A stretch of DNA of 64,000 bases from positions 62,001-126,000 of the forward strand of contig LWTK01000043.1 of the NCBI GenBank assembly GCA_003326205.1, read 5' to 3'. Positions 1 through 9,425 of the stretch are shown here, piece by piece. Every line of letters begins with the position of its first letter. Position 1 is the stretch's first letter. The notes beneath the pieces are model-generated. The model was not told the DNA's origin and did not search any database. It saw nothing but the letters and a program-made list of their open reading frames with translations. Both the position numbers and the translations under genes were made by a program. Source of the stretch: Nostoc sp. ATCC 43529. GTDB lineage: Bacteria; Cyanobacteriota; Cyanobacteriia; Cyanobacteriales; Nostocaceae.

Positions 1-1
1 G

Positions 2-1027
2 GAAACTGGTGGAGCAGAGCAAAAAACGATTATTTTTTGTAATAGCGATCGCCATGCTGATTTAGTCACTGCTAACATGGAAAATCTCTACGCTGAATGG
101 TGTGAGCGGAATCAACACAGGCGTTGTGATTCCTACGCTTTTAAATGTACTGATAAAGGTGGCGGACAAGAAAGATTACCAGATTTTCGAGGAAGTTCCC
201 GTTCTTACTTTATAGCTACAACAGTTGATTTATTGACTACTGGTGTTGATGTACCTGTAGTGCGTAATATTGTTTTCTTCAATCAAATTAATTCGCCGAT
301 TACTTTTTACCAGATGGTAGGGCGGGGAACACGTTTAGCTGAAGGTAAGTTAATGTTTCGCGTCTATGACTATACCGATGCTACTAGACTATTTGGGGAA
401 AGCTTTCTCACCAAGTTAAGAACTCCCAATAAAAATTCTAGGAATAGAAGTTCGGAAGCTTCTGGACTAGCAATTGAAATTGCAGACACCGATGAATGGA
501 TTGAAGAAAGCACAGGCGATCGCTTTATGCGTGCCAAGATAGATGGTGATGATCGGAGAATATCTGTTGAGGAATATAAAGAACGCATCGCCGCTAAGTT
601 AGTGGAGATAGTGCCTACTATAGAAGATTTTCGGGCTTGTTGGATTAATCCCAAAACCCGCAAGGAACTGTCAGCGGAGTTGGTGAGTGCAGGTATATCA
701 CCTAAAGAATATGTGACTGTCACAGAATTAGCAGCCTATGACCTGTATGATATTTTAGCGGATATAGCTTATGGCTTGATACCAAAAACCAAAAGCGATC
801 GCGCCCAAGCTTTCAACTACAAGCACGCCGATTGGCTCAATGGTATGCCAGAAGAGACTGCCAAGGCTGTTGATGCATTTTTGCAGCAGTTTGTCAACGG
901 TGGAATAGAAGCTTTGGAGAATGACCTAATTTTTGAAACTCTAAGGGTAAATTTAGATGTGTTGAAGATTTTGGGTAAGCCTAAAGATGTTTTACGTGAG
1001 ATTAAGGAGAGGATTTTTGCAGCGTGA
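2..1027 (+). CDS. hsdR: Type I restriction enzyme R subunit (HsdR), C-terminal part; gene starts upstream of window
   Basis: Frame is open from base 2 (ETGGAEQKTIIFCNSDRHADLVTANMENLYAEW...); helicase C-terminal motifs (TTVDLLTTGVDVPVVRNIVFF, QMVGRGTRL) followed by an EcoEI_R_C-like region. Confidence 0.9.
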   Translation, partial: ETGGAEQKTIIFCNSDRHADLVTANMENLYAEWCERNQHRRCDSYAFKCTDKGGGQERLPDFRGSSRSYFIATTVDLLTTGVDVPVVRNIVFFNQINSPITFYQMVGRGTRLAEGKLMFRVYDYTDATRLFGESFLTKLRTPNKNSRNRSSEASGLAIEIADTDEWIEESTGDRFMRAKIDGDDRRISVEEYKERIAAKLVEIVPTIEDFRACWINPKTRKELSAELVSAGISPKEYVTVTELAAYDLYDILADIAYGLIPKTKSDRAQAFNYKHADWLNGMPEETAKAVDAFLQQFVNGGIEALENDLIFETLRVNLDVLKILGKPKDVLREIKERIFAA

Positions 1028-2259
1028 GGAAAAAGGTAGAAATAAGTTTTGAGGGTAGTAAAAGGAATTTACCTGATGGTTGGAAGTGGGTGAAGTTAAG
1101 GCAAATTAGCCGCCTTGTTAGTGGGAGTACACCTCATCGCGGAACTAGTGAAAATTTTAACGGTAAAATTCCTTGGATCAAAACACTGGATCTAAACTGT
1201 AGTGTTGTTCGACAAACGCAAGAGTGTATCTCTGAATTAGCATTTTCTCAAATTCGAGGAGAAATACTTCCTATAGGTACAGTAATGGTTGCTATGTATG
1301 GTGGGGCAGGCACTATTGGCAAATCAGGTATTTTAGGATTGCCAGCTACCACTAATCAAGCAATATGCTCTATTTTGCCAAATGCAGAAGTCTTTGTACC
1401 TGAATTTTTGCATTATTGGCTAATACTAATTAGGTCAGAGTGGATGCAATATAGTAGTGGAAATCGCAGAGACCCTAACATTAATAAAGAAGTAGTTGGA
1501 AATATGTATTTTCCTCTACCCCCCTTAAATGAACAGAAGCGCATTGCAGCAATTTTGAATGAGCAGATGGAAGCAATGGAGAAAGCTCGACAAAATGCGA
1601 TCGCCCAATTAGAAGCCGCCAAAGAACTGCCCACAGCTTATCTCCGTGATGTTTTCAATAGTCCAGAAACGCAGCAGTGGGACACAAAAAAATTAGGCGA
1701 AGTTGGAGATATTGTTGCAGGAATTACTTTGGGTAATAGGCATAATAAAACGAATACTCGCTCAATTTATTGTATTTGTGACATTATCCGGCGTTCAAAC
1801 TGCGCTGGTGCGCTGCAATATATCCCTGAATTAACCTGGATTTTATTCTTACGGATACTCGATGAACAAGAACAAAAAGAAGCAGAAACCGCCGAGGCTT
1901 TAGACATAAACTTTACCCAATCTCTAGAAAGTCCCTACCGTTGGTGCGACTGGGCTGCACCCTATAATAATTCTCTATTTACTTTAGATAGCGAACAACG
2001 TCCTCAAGGTTGGAAACGCAACCTCTTAGAAAATTTTAATGTCTGGTGCATCATCAGTTTACCAGCAGGAACCTTTGTAGCAGCTGGCGGAGGGGTTAAG
2101 GCAAATATCCTATTTTTCACCAAAGGGGAACCCACTGAAAAAATTTGGTATTACGAAGTGCAACAGATGTTCAGGGATGCTAGTTCTGCACCTCAAGACT
2201 TGCCCCAATTTGCAAAAAATGTTTCAAATGCTCGGTTTAAGAAAGCTCAGGTGGTCTAA
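1024..2259 (+). pseudogene. In-frame chimera: HsdS (specificity) truncated in its second half, joined to an HsdM N-terminal fragment and an HsdM C-terminal fragment; SAM-binding/NPPF core missing
   Basis: HsdS text (GWKWVKLRQISRLVSGSTPHRGT...PLPPLNEQKRIAAILNEQ...LGEVGDIVAGITLG) runs into HsdM N-term (ICDIIRRSNCAGALQYIPELTWILFLRILDEQEQKEAE) and then HsdM C-term (VWCIISLPAGTFVAAGGGVKANILFFTKGEPTEKIWYYEV). GTG start overlaps the hsdR stop (GTGA). Confidence 0.8.
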
Positions 2260-3391
2260 GGTTCGTAAAGTTAGTAGCGCCATAGTGGTTGTCAATCATT
2301 TTGGCTGATGTTCCAGTCCATCTACCGATCGCAGTACTGTTAATATGTGCTTCCAGGCATAAGCTGATAAAGGTATGCCGCGTCTGGTAGCTCTTACGAT
2401 AAGGGACGTTACACTTAGTTAAAATTGACTTCCATGCACGATTAGCAAAGTTGTGATGGTCGATAAATTTCCCTTTTGGACTTTTAAACACTAGAGATTC
2501 AGGATTAGTTTCCTCAGACCTAATCTCATCTAAAATTGCCTGCACTTCTAAATTAATCGGAAAATCCCGTTTTCTTTGAGTTTTCAGTCCATCTTTGAGA
2601 ACTAAGCCATCTTCAGAAACGACAACAGATTCCCGAAACTGAATCACACTATTAGTAATGTGTTTCCATTTCAAGGCAACTGCTTCTGATGGTCTGCACC
2701 CAGTAAAGAAAAGGAAGCGTACATAGTGGGTGTAATGACTATAGTAGCGATCGCTAGCGAAAGTACGAATAATTAAATCTCTCTCTTCCTTGGTGAAAGG
2801 ATTAATATCCTGTTCCTCAGCCACACCCTTTGGTAAGTTGATTTTCATTGCAGCAAAAGGGTTGCTATCGATTAATCCCTCTTGCATTGCCCAATTACAG
2901 CAAGCTTTAAGTTGGGTTAAGCAGCGCTTTGCCGCGTCTGGAGCTAAATTCGATAAAAGATAATCTCGAATAGCGGATGCCTCGTCTACCGATCGCGTAG
3001 GTAACTTAGCAATGTGATTTCGATGCTTGGCAAAATCTTTAGCGTAAGTACTAGGGCTGACTTGAGGCTTTTTGAACTCGCTATATTTTTCCCACAACTC
3101 ATCTAACTGTGGTTTTGGTTTTTGAATTGGTGTAACTGGTGTAACCGTACTTAGAGATGATGCAGGTTTGTACTTCGCTAAAGATTCGTCAAACCGCTCG
3201 TATAAGATATCTTTCTCAATCTCCGCTGCTTTATCTTCTGCCAGTTTCCAGTTAGCAGCAGTATTAAGCAATCCTGTAGACAAGTAATGACGCTTACCAC
3301 CGTAGTGAAACCTCAATTGTAATCGACCATTAGAGTTAATGATTGATACAGAGCCTTTATATCCTCGTCCCTTGGAAGAATTTTGGTACAT
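2237..3391 (-). CDS. Tyrosine-type site-specific recombinase/integrase
   Basis: TGCRPSEAVALKW (catalytic Arg box I), KSYQTRHTFISLCLEA (box II, Tyr where His is usual), W...MIDNHYGA (Tyr nucleophile); next to tRNA-Phe. Confidence 0.9.
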   Translation of the reverse strand: MYQNSSKGRGYKGSVSIINSNGRLQLRFHYGGKRHYLSTGLLNTAANWKLAEDKAAEIEKDILYERFDESLAKYKPASSLSTVTPVTPIQKPKPQLDELWEKYSEFKKPQVSPSTYAKDFAKHRNHIAKLPTRSVDEASAIRDYLLSNLAPDAAKRCLTQLKACCNWAMQEGLIDSNPFAAMKINLPKGVAEEQDINPFTKEERDLIIRTFASDRYYSHYTHYVRFLFFTGCRPSEAVALKWKHITNSVIQFRESVVVSEDGLVLKDGLKTQRKRDFPINLEVQAILDEIRSEETNPESLVFKSPKGKFIDHHNFANRAWKSILTKCNVPYRKSYQTRHTFISLCLEAHINSTAIGRWTGTSAKMIDNHYGATNFTNLRPPELS

Positions 3392-3538
3392 AAGTATTAT
3401 TGGTGTAATTGTCCTCTGCTCTACAGCATTTACACCATTTTTACACCACTTTTATATCTAAAGGTCTCCAAGAATCTCCAAAATTTGCATAAAAGCTAGA
3501 ACACTTGTCCTCTTTTTTTGATGGTCAATAAAGCAAAA

Positions 3539-3568
3539 ACCCCTTAAAATTGTTGGATTTCAAGGGGT
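3539..3568 (-). terminator. Rho-independent terminator downstream of tRNA-Phe
   Basis: Minus strand ACCCCTTGAAATCCAACAATTTTAAGGGGT followed by TTTT. Confidence 0.75.
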
Positions 3569-3577
3569 CTGATTGTA

Positions 3578-3650
<73 letters not shown>

Positions 3651-3726
3651 TGGTGCTTTTTTTTGAGCCACGATTAATAAATGTAGCAAAGATAATATGA
3701 ATTTGCAAGAGGTTGGAGAAAAATAT

Positions 3727-4596
3727 TTATGCAGCTTTCAAGGTCAATTTAAACCAGATGACCACAGCTAAAAACAGTAGAAATTGCACAAGAACAATAC
3801 TAGGGCCAGAAGCTATGCTGAAAAGGCCTGACACAATGATTCCAGTAATGCTGGTGATGCAACCGACTATTACCGAAATGGCTAGAAAGCCGCTAAAGTG
3901 GTGACTCATTAGTTTGGCAGTGGAGGCGGGAATCACCAAAAAGGCATTTACTAGTAAAACGCCAACAGCTTTAATTGCTACAGCAACGGCGAGTGAAAGC
4001 AAGACCACAAAGGCGTAGCGGTACAATTGCACGGGAATACCTTGAACCTGCGCCACATCTGGGTTAAGTGTCAATAAAATTTGCTGTTGCAGAGTTGATA
4101 GTAAAAATATGGAACCCCCTACAAGTACCAGCAGCGTCAAAATCAAATCTGTAACATCAAGCGCCAGAATATCGCCAAACAGTACTTGCATCAAGTTGCC
4201 ACGATATCCTTTGATGAGACTACTGAGAATTAGCCCGATCGCTAATGCCCCAGATAGCACTATACTAAGTACGCTATCGCTACCTAAGTCGGTTTTATCG
4301 ATAAAGTAGAGGACAACAACACCAAAAATTAAGGTAAAAGGTAACAGCATCCAAGTAGGATTTACCTGTAACAGCACACCCAAGGCTACACCCACCAATG
4401 CTGCATGACCAACGGCGTGACTGAAAAAAGACAGTTGGCGCAAGGTAACAAAACTACCCAACATCCCGCCAAGTATTCCCATCAGTACAGCTTCTACCAT
4501 CGCCCGCTGCATAAAGGGGTATTGTAATAAGGTGACTAAGTTATTACTATTGGCGATCGCTAGCCAAGCTATCTGGTAGTTGTTGAATAAATCCAT
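3727..4596 (-). CDS. Zn/Mn ABC transporter permease (ZnuB/MntB family)
   Basis: MDLFNNYQIAWLAI...QRAMVEAVLMGILGGMLGSFVTLRQLSFFSHAVGHAALVGVALG; ORF-track start at 4689 reads through repeat DNA, so start set at 4596. Confidence 0.9.
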   Translation of the reverse strand: MDLFNNYQIAWLAIANSNNLVTLLQYPFMQRAMVEAVLMGILGGMLGSFVTLRQLSFFSHAVGHAALVGVALGVLLQVNPTWMLLPFTLIFGVVVLYFIDKTDLGSDSVLSIVLSGALAIGLILSSLIKGYRGNLMQVLFGDILALDVTDLILTLLVLVGGSIFLLSTLQQQILLTLNPDVAQVQGIPVQLYRYAFVVLLSLAVAVAIKAVGVLLVNAFLVIPASTAKLMSHHFSGFLAISVIVGCITSITGIIVSGLFSIASGPSIVLVQFLLFLAVVIWFKLTLKAA

Positions 4597-4604
4597 AATT
4601 CTGG

Positions 4605-4738
4605 GGACTGGTGACTGGGAACTGGTGACTGGGGAGGTGTGAGAAGAGAGGGAGGAGATGAAAAAAGTGGGGAAAGATTTCTTCTCCATCCTCCCACACC
4701 TCCCACACGCCCCACACCCCCCACACCCCCAATGCCCA
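4605..4738. repeat. Low-complexity repeat/hairpin between znuB-like and znuC-like genes
   Basis: ggtgactgggaactggtgactgggg... and GGGGAAAGATTTCTTCTCCATCCTCCCACACCTCCCACACG; related sequence at 9370-9412. Confidence 0.7.
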
Positions 4739-4740
4739 AC

Positions 4741-5541
4741 TTAATTATGATTGTGCTGGTAGCGACTGAAACCTGGGCCGTAGGTTGCTAAGAGATTTTG
4801 CGGTGAAAGGGCAGTTTCCGGTTTTCCTGTGCAAACAATGGTTTGATTGAGACAAAGCACGCGATCGCAATGACGGCTTACCATATCAATATCATGGGAA
4901 ACTTGCAATACTGTCCAACCCTCTTGCCGCTTTAATTCATTTAGCAAAGCGTAAAAATCCGCTGCGCCTTGTACATCAACCCCAGCAAAGGCTTCATCTA
5001 GTACTAACAACTTCCGTGGCTTCACCAGACAATAAGCTAACAATACCCGCTTTAGCTGACCGCCGCTAAGAGTACCAATAGCTTGATGTTGTAAATGATA
5101 AGCATCGGTTCGTCGCAAAGCTTCTGTTACTGCTAACGATTTATCTTGGTCTTGTCTCCACAACTTTGAGAAAAATGAATCTTCCCTTTTGCCTTTTGCC
5201 TTTTGCCCTTTGCCTTCACTTGTCCATCCTAGTCCTACCAATTCTCTGACAGAAATCGGAAAGCTACGGTCAAAGAAGAAATTTTGCGGCATATAGCCCA
5301 ACAAGTGACGTAAACGCCCCAGTTTTGCAATTGGACGATCCAATATTTCAATCGTACCACCAGTTCGAGGTACCAAATCTAAAACGGCTTTTATGAGAGT
5401 ACTTTTACCAGCACCGTTAGGGCCAACTATAGCTGTATCTGTTCCTGGCAACAATTCAAAGGAAACATCTCGTACAGCTAGATAACTGCCTTGATAGACT
5501 GTTAATCCTTCTACTTTTAAAATAGCAATGTTATTAGTCAT
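4741..5541 (-). CDS. Zn/Mn ABC transporter ATP-binding protein (ZnuC family) with repeat-derived internal segment
   Basis: GPNGAGKSTLIKAVL (Walker A), LSGGQLKRVLLAYCLV (signature), LLVLDEAFAGVD (Walker B). Confidence 0.92.
   Translation of the reverse strand: MTNNIAILKVEGLTVYQGSYLAVRDVSFELLPGTDTAIVGPNGAGKSTLIKAVLDLVPRTGGTIEILDRPIAKLGRLRHLLGYMPQNFFFDRSFPISVRELVGLGWTSEGKGQKAKGKREDSFFSKLWRQDQDKSLAVTEALRRTDAYHLQHQAIGTLSGGQLKRVLLAYCLVKPRKLLVLDEAFAGVDVQGAADFYALLNELKRQEGWTVLQVSHDIDMVSRHCDRVLCLNQTIVCTGKPETALSPQNLLATYGPGFSRYQHNHN
5182..5222. repeat. TTTTGCC heptanucleotide array inside the znuC-like CDS
   Basis: cttcccttttgccttttgccttttgccctttgcctt; encodes EGKGQKAKGKRE in frame. Confidence 0.85.
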
Positions 5542-5617
5542 TGGTCATTGGTCATTAGTCATTGGTCATCGGTCATTGGTCGTTGGTTATTGGTCATTGG
5601 TCATTGGTAATTTGTAA
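5528..5617. repeat. Heptanucleotide array (TTAGTCA/TTGGTCA)
   Basis: ttattagtcattggtcattggtcattagtcattggtcatcggtcattggtcgttgg... Confidence 0.9.
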
Positions 5618-5661
5618 AGGACGAGAGACAAAGGACTAAGGACAAATGACTAATAACAAAT

Positions 5662-6726
5662 CTATTTACATGCAATTTCTAAAGTTTGTAAGTTAGCTTT
5701 CATCGCTTTGAAATAATGCTGTGGATTTGTTTCACCAGTTTCCATAGAATCTAAAGTACGCAAATTTAACTTCAAGTCTTTTGAAAGACTAGTCAGCAAT
5801 TTATTATCCACTCCTGGTTCGCTAAATAAGGCTTTAACTTTATATTTTTTTACGGCGTTGATCGCATTTTGTACATCTGTTGGCGAAAGTTGATCTTCAG
5901 GAATTTCTACCACAGCAACTTGCTTGAGATTGTAGCGTTTGGCTAAGTATGGAAACGCATCATGAAAGGTCACGAAAGTGCAATTCGGAGTCTTTTGTAA
6001 TGTATCTTGAAATTCGCTGTTTAATGTTTCTAATTCTTGAATATAAGCCGCAGCATTAGCCTGGTAATTCGCTTTATTTCCTGGATCGGCTGCTATCAAA
6101 CCATCGCGAATATTGGTTACTTGCTGTTTTGCCAAAACTGGATCTAACCAAACGTGAGGATTACCTTTACCATGTTCGTGGCCGTGATGTTCTTCAGTTT
6201 TGGCTGTTTTCTCAACAGGTGAAATTTCATTTAAGGGTTTGATACCTTTACTGGCATCAATTTCTGTTAATTTAGAATTTTCGGCATTTTTGACAGTATC
6301 TGACAAAAATTCTTCTAACCCTAAACCATTTTTTACTAATACATTGGCAGTGGCGATCGCTTTCACATTTTCTGGTGTCGCTTGATATTCATGTACCTCC
6401 GTACCAGGTGGTACTAAAATTTCGACATCTGCGACATTTCCAGCCACAGCCTTGGTAAACAAATATATGGGCAAAAATGTTGTCACTACTTTAGTTTTTC
6501 TGGGCTGTGCTGTTGGGGTAGATGCAACTTCCTGTGTTTGTGGCGACTGTTGGGCAGCTGTTCTTTGATTCTGATTCGATTCGCTACAGCCAGCAGCTAT
6601 CGACAATATTAACAGAGCAATTAATGATACGATGCCGTTTCGTCGTCTGTATGTTCTAAATTTTCTCCAATTCTCCACCACGTTGTTTCCTCCGCAAAAC
6701 CAATGGTTGCTGTGCTTTTGCCACAA
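5662..6726 (-). CDS. Zinc/metal ABC transporter substrate-binding lipoprotein (ZnuA family)
   Basis: Lipobox LSIAAGCS; FLPIYLFTKAVAGNVADVEILVPPGTEVHEYQATP; His-rich EEHHGHEHGKGNPHVWLDP; true start may be internal. Confidence 0.92.
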   Translation of the reverse strand: MWQKHSNHWFCGGNNVVENWRKFRTYRRRNGIVSLIALLILSIAAGCSESNQNQRTAAQQSPQTQEVASTPTAQPRKTKVVTTFLPIYLFTKAVAGNVADVEILVPPGTEVHEYQATPENVKAIATANVLVKNGLGLEEFLSDTVKNAENSKLTEIDASKGIKPLNEISPVEKTAKTEEHHGHEHGKGNPHVWLDPVLAKQQVTNIRDGLIAADPGNKANYQANAAAYIQELETLNSEFQDTLQKTPNCTFVTFHDAFPYLAKRYNLKQVAVVEIPEDQLSPTDVQNAINAVKKYKVKALFSEPGVDNKLLTSLSKDLKLNLRTLDSMETGETNPQHYFKAMKANLQTLEIACK

Positions 6727-6761
6727 TTTTTGTTGACAATGATACTTATTCTACATTCCAT

Positions 6762-6783
6762 ATTATAATAATTCTCATTCTCA
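6762..6783. promoter_or_regulatory. Candidate Zur/Fur-type operator between znuA-like gene and divergent porin
   Basis: Minus strand TGAGAATGAGAATTATTATAAT resembles the GATAATGATAATCATTATC-type box (about 15 of 19 positions by eye). Confidence 0.45.
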
Positions 6784-6995
6784 AATAAAATATTTTTTAG
6801 TATAAAAAAATATGAGTAATTGCCTAGTAACGATGCATCTGCAATTAAGTTTTCCCAAAACAATTAGGAATTATTGACATAATTTGTTAAAAAGCTTGCA
6901 TTCTTCTGATAAGATTACTGACGAGTTTTTAATAAAATGTGCTTTCAAAAAAGCGCTGTGTGGGCGCGAATTGTGGATTCAGTGTGAGGAAAAAA

Positions 6996-8618
6996 ATGCG
7001 AAAAATTTGTAAATATCTGCTAGTTAGTCCAGCAGTATGCAGTGCAATGCTATTTCTTAGTACTGCTGCATTTGCGGGTGAAACATCCGGCGCTTCCCAA
7101 ATCGATCAACCGGAAGTTTTAACTAGTCCAAACACCAAGGTTGAGAACATAGCTGAAAATAAAACAACGGCACAAGTTACTTCAGTGTCTCAGTTGTCAG
7201 ATGTGCAAACTACAGACTGGGCTTTCCAAGCATTGCAATCGCTGGTAGAACGGTATGGTTGTATTGCAGGATATCCAAATAGCACTTATCGTGGTAATCG
7301 GGCACTGACGCGGTATGAGTTTGCTGCTGGTTTGAATGCTTGTCTAGATCGCGTTAATGAATTAATTGCCACAGCCACTGGCGATTTAGTTAGCAAAGAA
7401 GATTTAGCCGCATTACAAAAACTACAAGAAGAATTTTCCGCCGAACTAGCGACACTCCGGGGTCGTGTGGATGCAGTAGAAGCACGCACAGCTGAATTGG
7501 AAGCCAATCAGTTTTCTACCACAACTAAACTGCAAGGACAAGTTGTTGCCGTCGTTAGCGATGTTTTGTCAGGAAATACAGTCAACGGCGCAGAAATTAC
7601 AGACGAAAATACCACTTTAGGGGCACGGGCACGGATAGAACTTGTCACCAGCTTCACAGGGAAAGACACGTTATTCACTAGAATCCAGGCGAATAATATT
7701 CTCAGCCCTGACATTGGTACGCCAGAGGGCAATTTATTCTTTGCTGGTGAGGATGGTACCACTACTGCTGCGATCGATGCACTATTTTACAGATTTCCCT
7801 TGGGCGAAAAGACACAGGTGATTGCTATTGCCAATGCAGGTGCAGCAGATGACCTGACCAGTACTGTTAATATCTTTGATGGCGATGGCGCTTTTGGTGC
7901 TTTGTCTACCTTTGGTACGCGTAACCCAATTTATAACCAGATAGGTGGCGCGGGGTTAGGATTGACATACGAATTTAGTGAGAAATTATCGCTAAGTTTA
8001 GGGTATTTGAGTGGTACAGCTAATAACCCTACACCTAATAATGGTTTGTTCAATGGTTCTTATGGTGCCCTGGCACAGTTGACAGTTCAACCAAACGATC
8101 GCATTTCTCTTGGTTTAACTTACATCAATTCTTACAACCAACCACTAGCCACAGGTAGCAATGCAGCAACCTTCCAAGATATAGCGGCTATCCAAGGTTT
8201 ACCAGAAGAAGAAGTCGGATTTTCCAGTAATTCTTACGGCGTGCAAGCATCCATTGGCATTACTGACAACATAGTTTTAGGTGGTTGGGTTGGATACACT
8301 AACACTCGAAGCTTGAGAGGAAACCGTGGAGACGTTGACATTTGGAACTATGCCGTTACCCTTGGCTTCCCCGACCTCGGTACAAAAGGTAGCTTAGCAG
8401 GTATTATTGCGGGTGTGGAACCTAGAGTTACAAGTTCTAGCCTCGTAGGATTAGCTAGAGATGAGGACACATCTTATCATTTGGAAGCATTCTATCAATA
8501 TAAGCTCAGTGATAATATCACCATTACCCCAGGAGTTATTTGGCTAACATCGCCAGATCATAATAATGATAATGATGATGTTGTTATTGGTGCCCTGAGA
8601 ACAACATTCAGTTTCTAA
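6996..8618 (+). CDS. SLH-domain, carbohydrate-selective (OprB-family) cyanobacterial porin
   Basis: Signal MRKICKYLLVSPAVCSAMLFLSTAAFA; SLH-like VQTTDWAFQALQSLVERYGCIAGYPNSTYRGNRALTRYEFAAGLNACLDRV; coiled coil; beta-barrel C-terminus ending in F. Confidence 0.9.
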   Translation: MRKICKYLLVSPAVCSAMLFLSTAAFAGETSGASQIDQPEVLTSPNTKVENIAENKTTAQVTSVSQLSDVQTTDWAFQALQSLVERYGCIAGYPNSTYRGNRALTRYEFAAGLNACLDRVNELIATATGDLVSKEDLAALQKLQEEFSAELATLRGRVDAVEARTAELEANQFSTTTKLQGQVVAVVSDVLSGNTVNGAEITDENTTLGARARIELVTSFTGKDTLFTRIQANNILSPDIGTPEGNLFFAGEDGTTTAAIDALFYRFPLGEKTQVIAIANAGAADDLTSTVNIFDGDGAFGALSTFGTRNPIYNQIGGAGLGLTYEFSEKLSLSLGYLSGTANNPTPNNGLFNGSYGALAQLTVQPNDRISLGLTYINSYNQPLATGSNAATFQDIAAIQGLPEEEVGFSSNSYGVQASIGITDNIVLGGWVGYTNTRSLRGNRGDVDIWNYAVTLGFPDLGTKGSLAGIIAGVEPRVTSSSLVGLARDEDTSYHLEAFYQYKLSDNITITPGVIWLTSPDHNNDNDDVVIGALRTTFSF

Positions 8619-8630
8619 TTTTGAAAATCT

Positions 8631-8671
8631 CAAAATCAAGACGCAAAAGATAAGTTTGCGTCTTGATTTTG
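8631..8671 (+). terminator. Strong hairpin after porin gene
   Basis: CAAAATCAAGACGCAAA-AGATAAG-TTTGCGTCTTGATTTTG. Confidence 0.8.
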
Positions 8672-8921
8672 TGTGCTATTTAAAAATTACTCCCTTACCA
8701 CTGTAAGAGTACTTAATTTTTTAACTAATCGCCAAGAACGCAAAGCAATAAATTTAAGTAATTTTATGGCAATATTGGAGTCAAAAATTTAATATCTTCC
8801 TTGAAGACACACGTAATACTATTTCATAAAATATCTGATAGATAAGTCGGAGGGTACAGTTGTACGCCTTTAGAGCCAATTTATTATCTCGTTAAATGTG
8901 AGGAACTGATGACATTAAAGC

Positions 8922-9011
8922 AGGACTTACGCAAAATAACGAAAAACGAACCGCAAAGGACGCAAAGTACACAAAGAAATAAGAGTTTCAGAGAGTTTTT
9001 GCGTAAGTCCT
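8922..9011. mobile_element. 90-bp MITE-like element, TIR AGGACTTACGCAAAA / TTTTTGCGTAAGTCCT
   Basis: Perfect 15-bp terminal inverted repeats; core cgaaccgcaaaggacgcaaagtacacaaagaaataagag. Confidence 0.75.
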
Positions 9012-9110
9012 ATAAAGTTAATTTTAAACCGTCTTTGATTTGTGTTTGACAAGCGATCAAGTACTTCATCTCACCAAAATCCAAGAAAAAGTTTGCTGAT
9101 AATAACAAAA

Positions 9111-9134
9111 AGACCAGCCTCCCACAGCTGGTCT
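9111..9134. terminator. Hairpin/terminator-like inverted repeat
   Basis: AGACCAGC-CTCCCACA-GCTGGTCT followed by caaaaatgtttttt. Confidence 0.5.
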
Positions 9135-9425
9135 CAAAAATGTTTTTTCGCGTTGTCTTCTCAAGAGAGTTAAAACCCAATTGCGCGTTCCCAAAATGCA
9201 ACGGGCAACTTTTCTTAACAATATTGTAACAGCCAACACAGATTTTTCAGAAAATTTCATCAAAAAAAGATATAAGCAAAATTTAAAAACTTCTATCTAT
9301 GAGGAGAATTGGCTACAACGTAGGGTAGAGAAGGGGAGTAGGGAGATGGGGAGATGGGAAGATGGGGGAGTGTGGGGAGAAAGATTTCTTCCCCATCCTC
9401 CCACACCTCCTTCTTGCCCAATGAC

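Noticed and set aside
370-723. 117-aa antisense ORF within hsdR
   Set aside because: Shadow ORF opposite a clear coding frame; no recognisable protein.
1024-2259. Functional type I modification/specificity subunit
   Set aside because: The HsdM catalytic core (SAM motif, NPPF) is absent and HsdS is truncated.
4597-4689. N-terminal extension of the znuB-like ORF (MEKKSFPTFFISSLSSHTSPVTSSQSPVPRI)
   Set aside because: Derived from spacer repeats; family homology starts at MDLFNNYQ.
4547-4732. 61-aa ORF MGVWGVWGVWEVWEDGEE...
   Set aside because: Translation of low-complexity repeat between znuB-like and znuC-like genes.
9010-9263. Two overlapping minus-strand ORFs (63 and 65 aa)
   Set aside because: Overlap a terminator-like hairpin and MITE edge; composition not protein-like.
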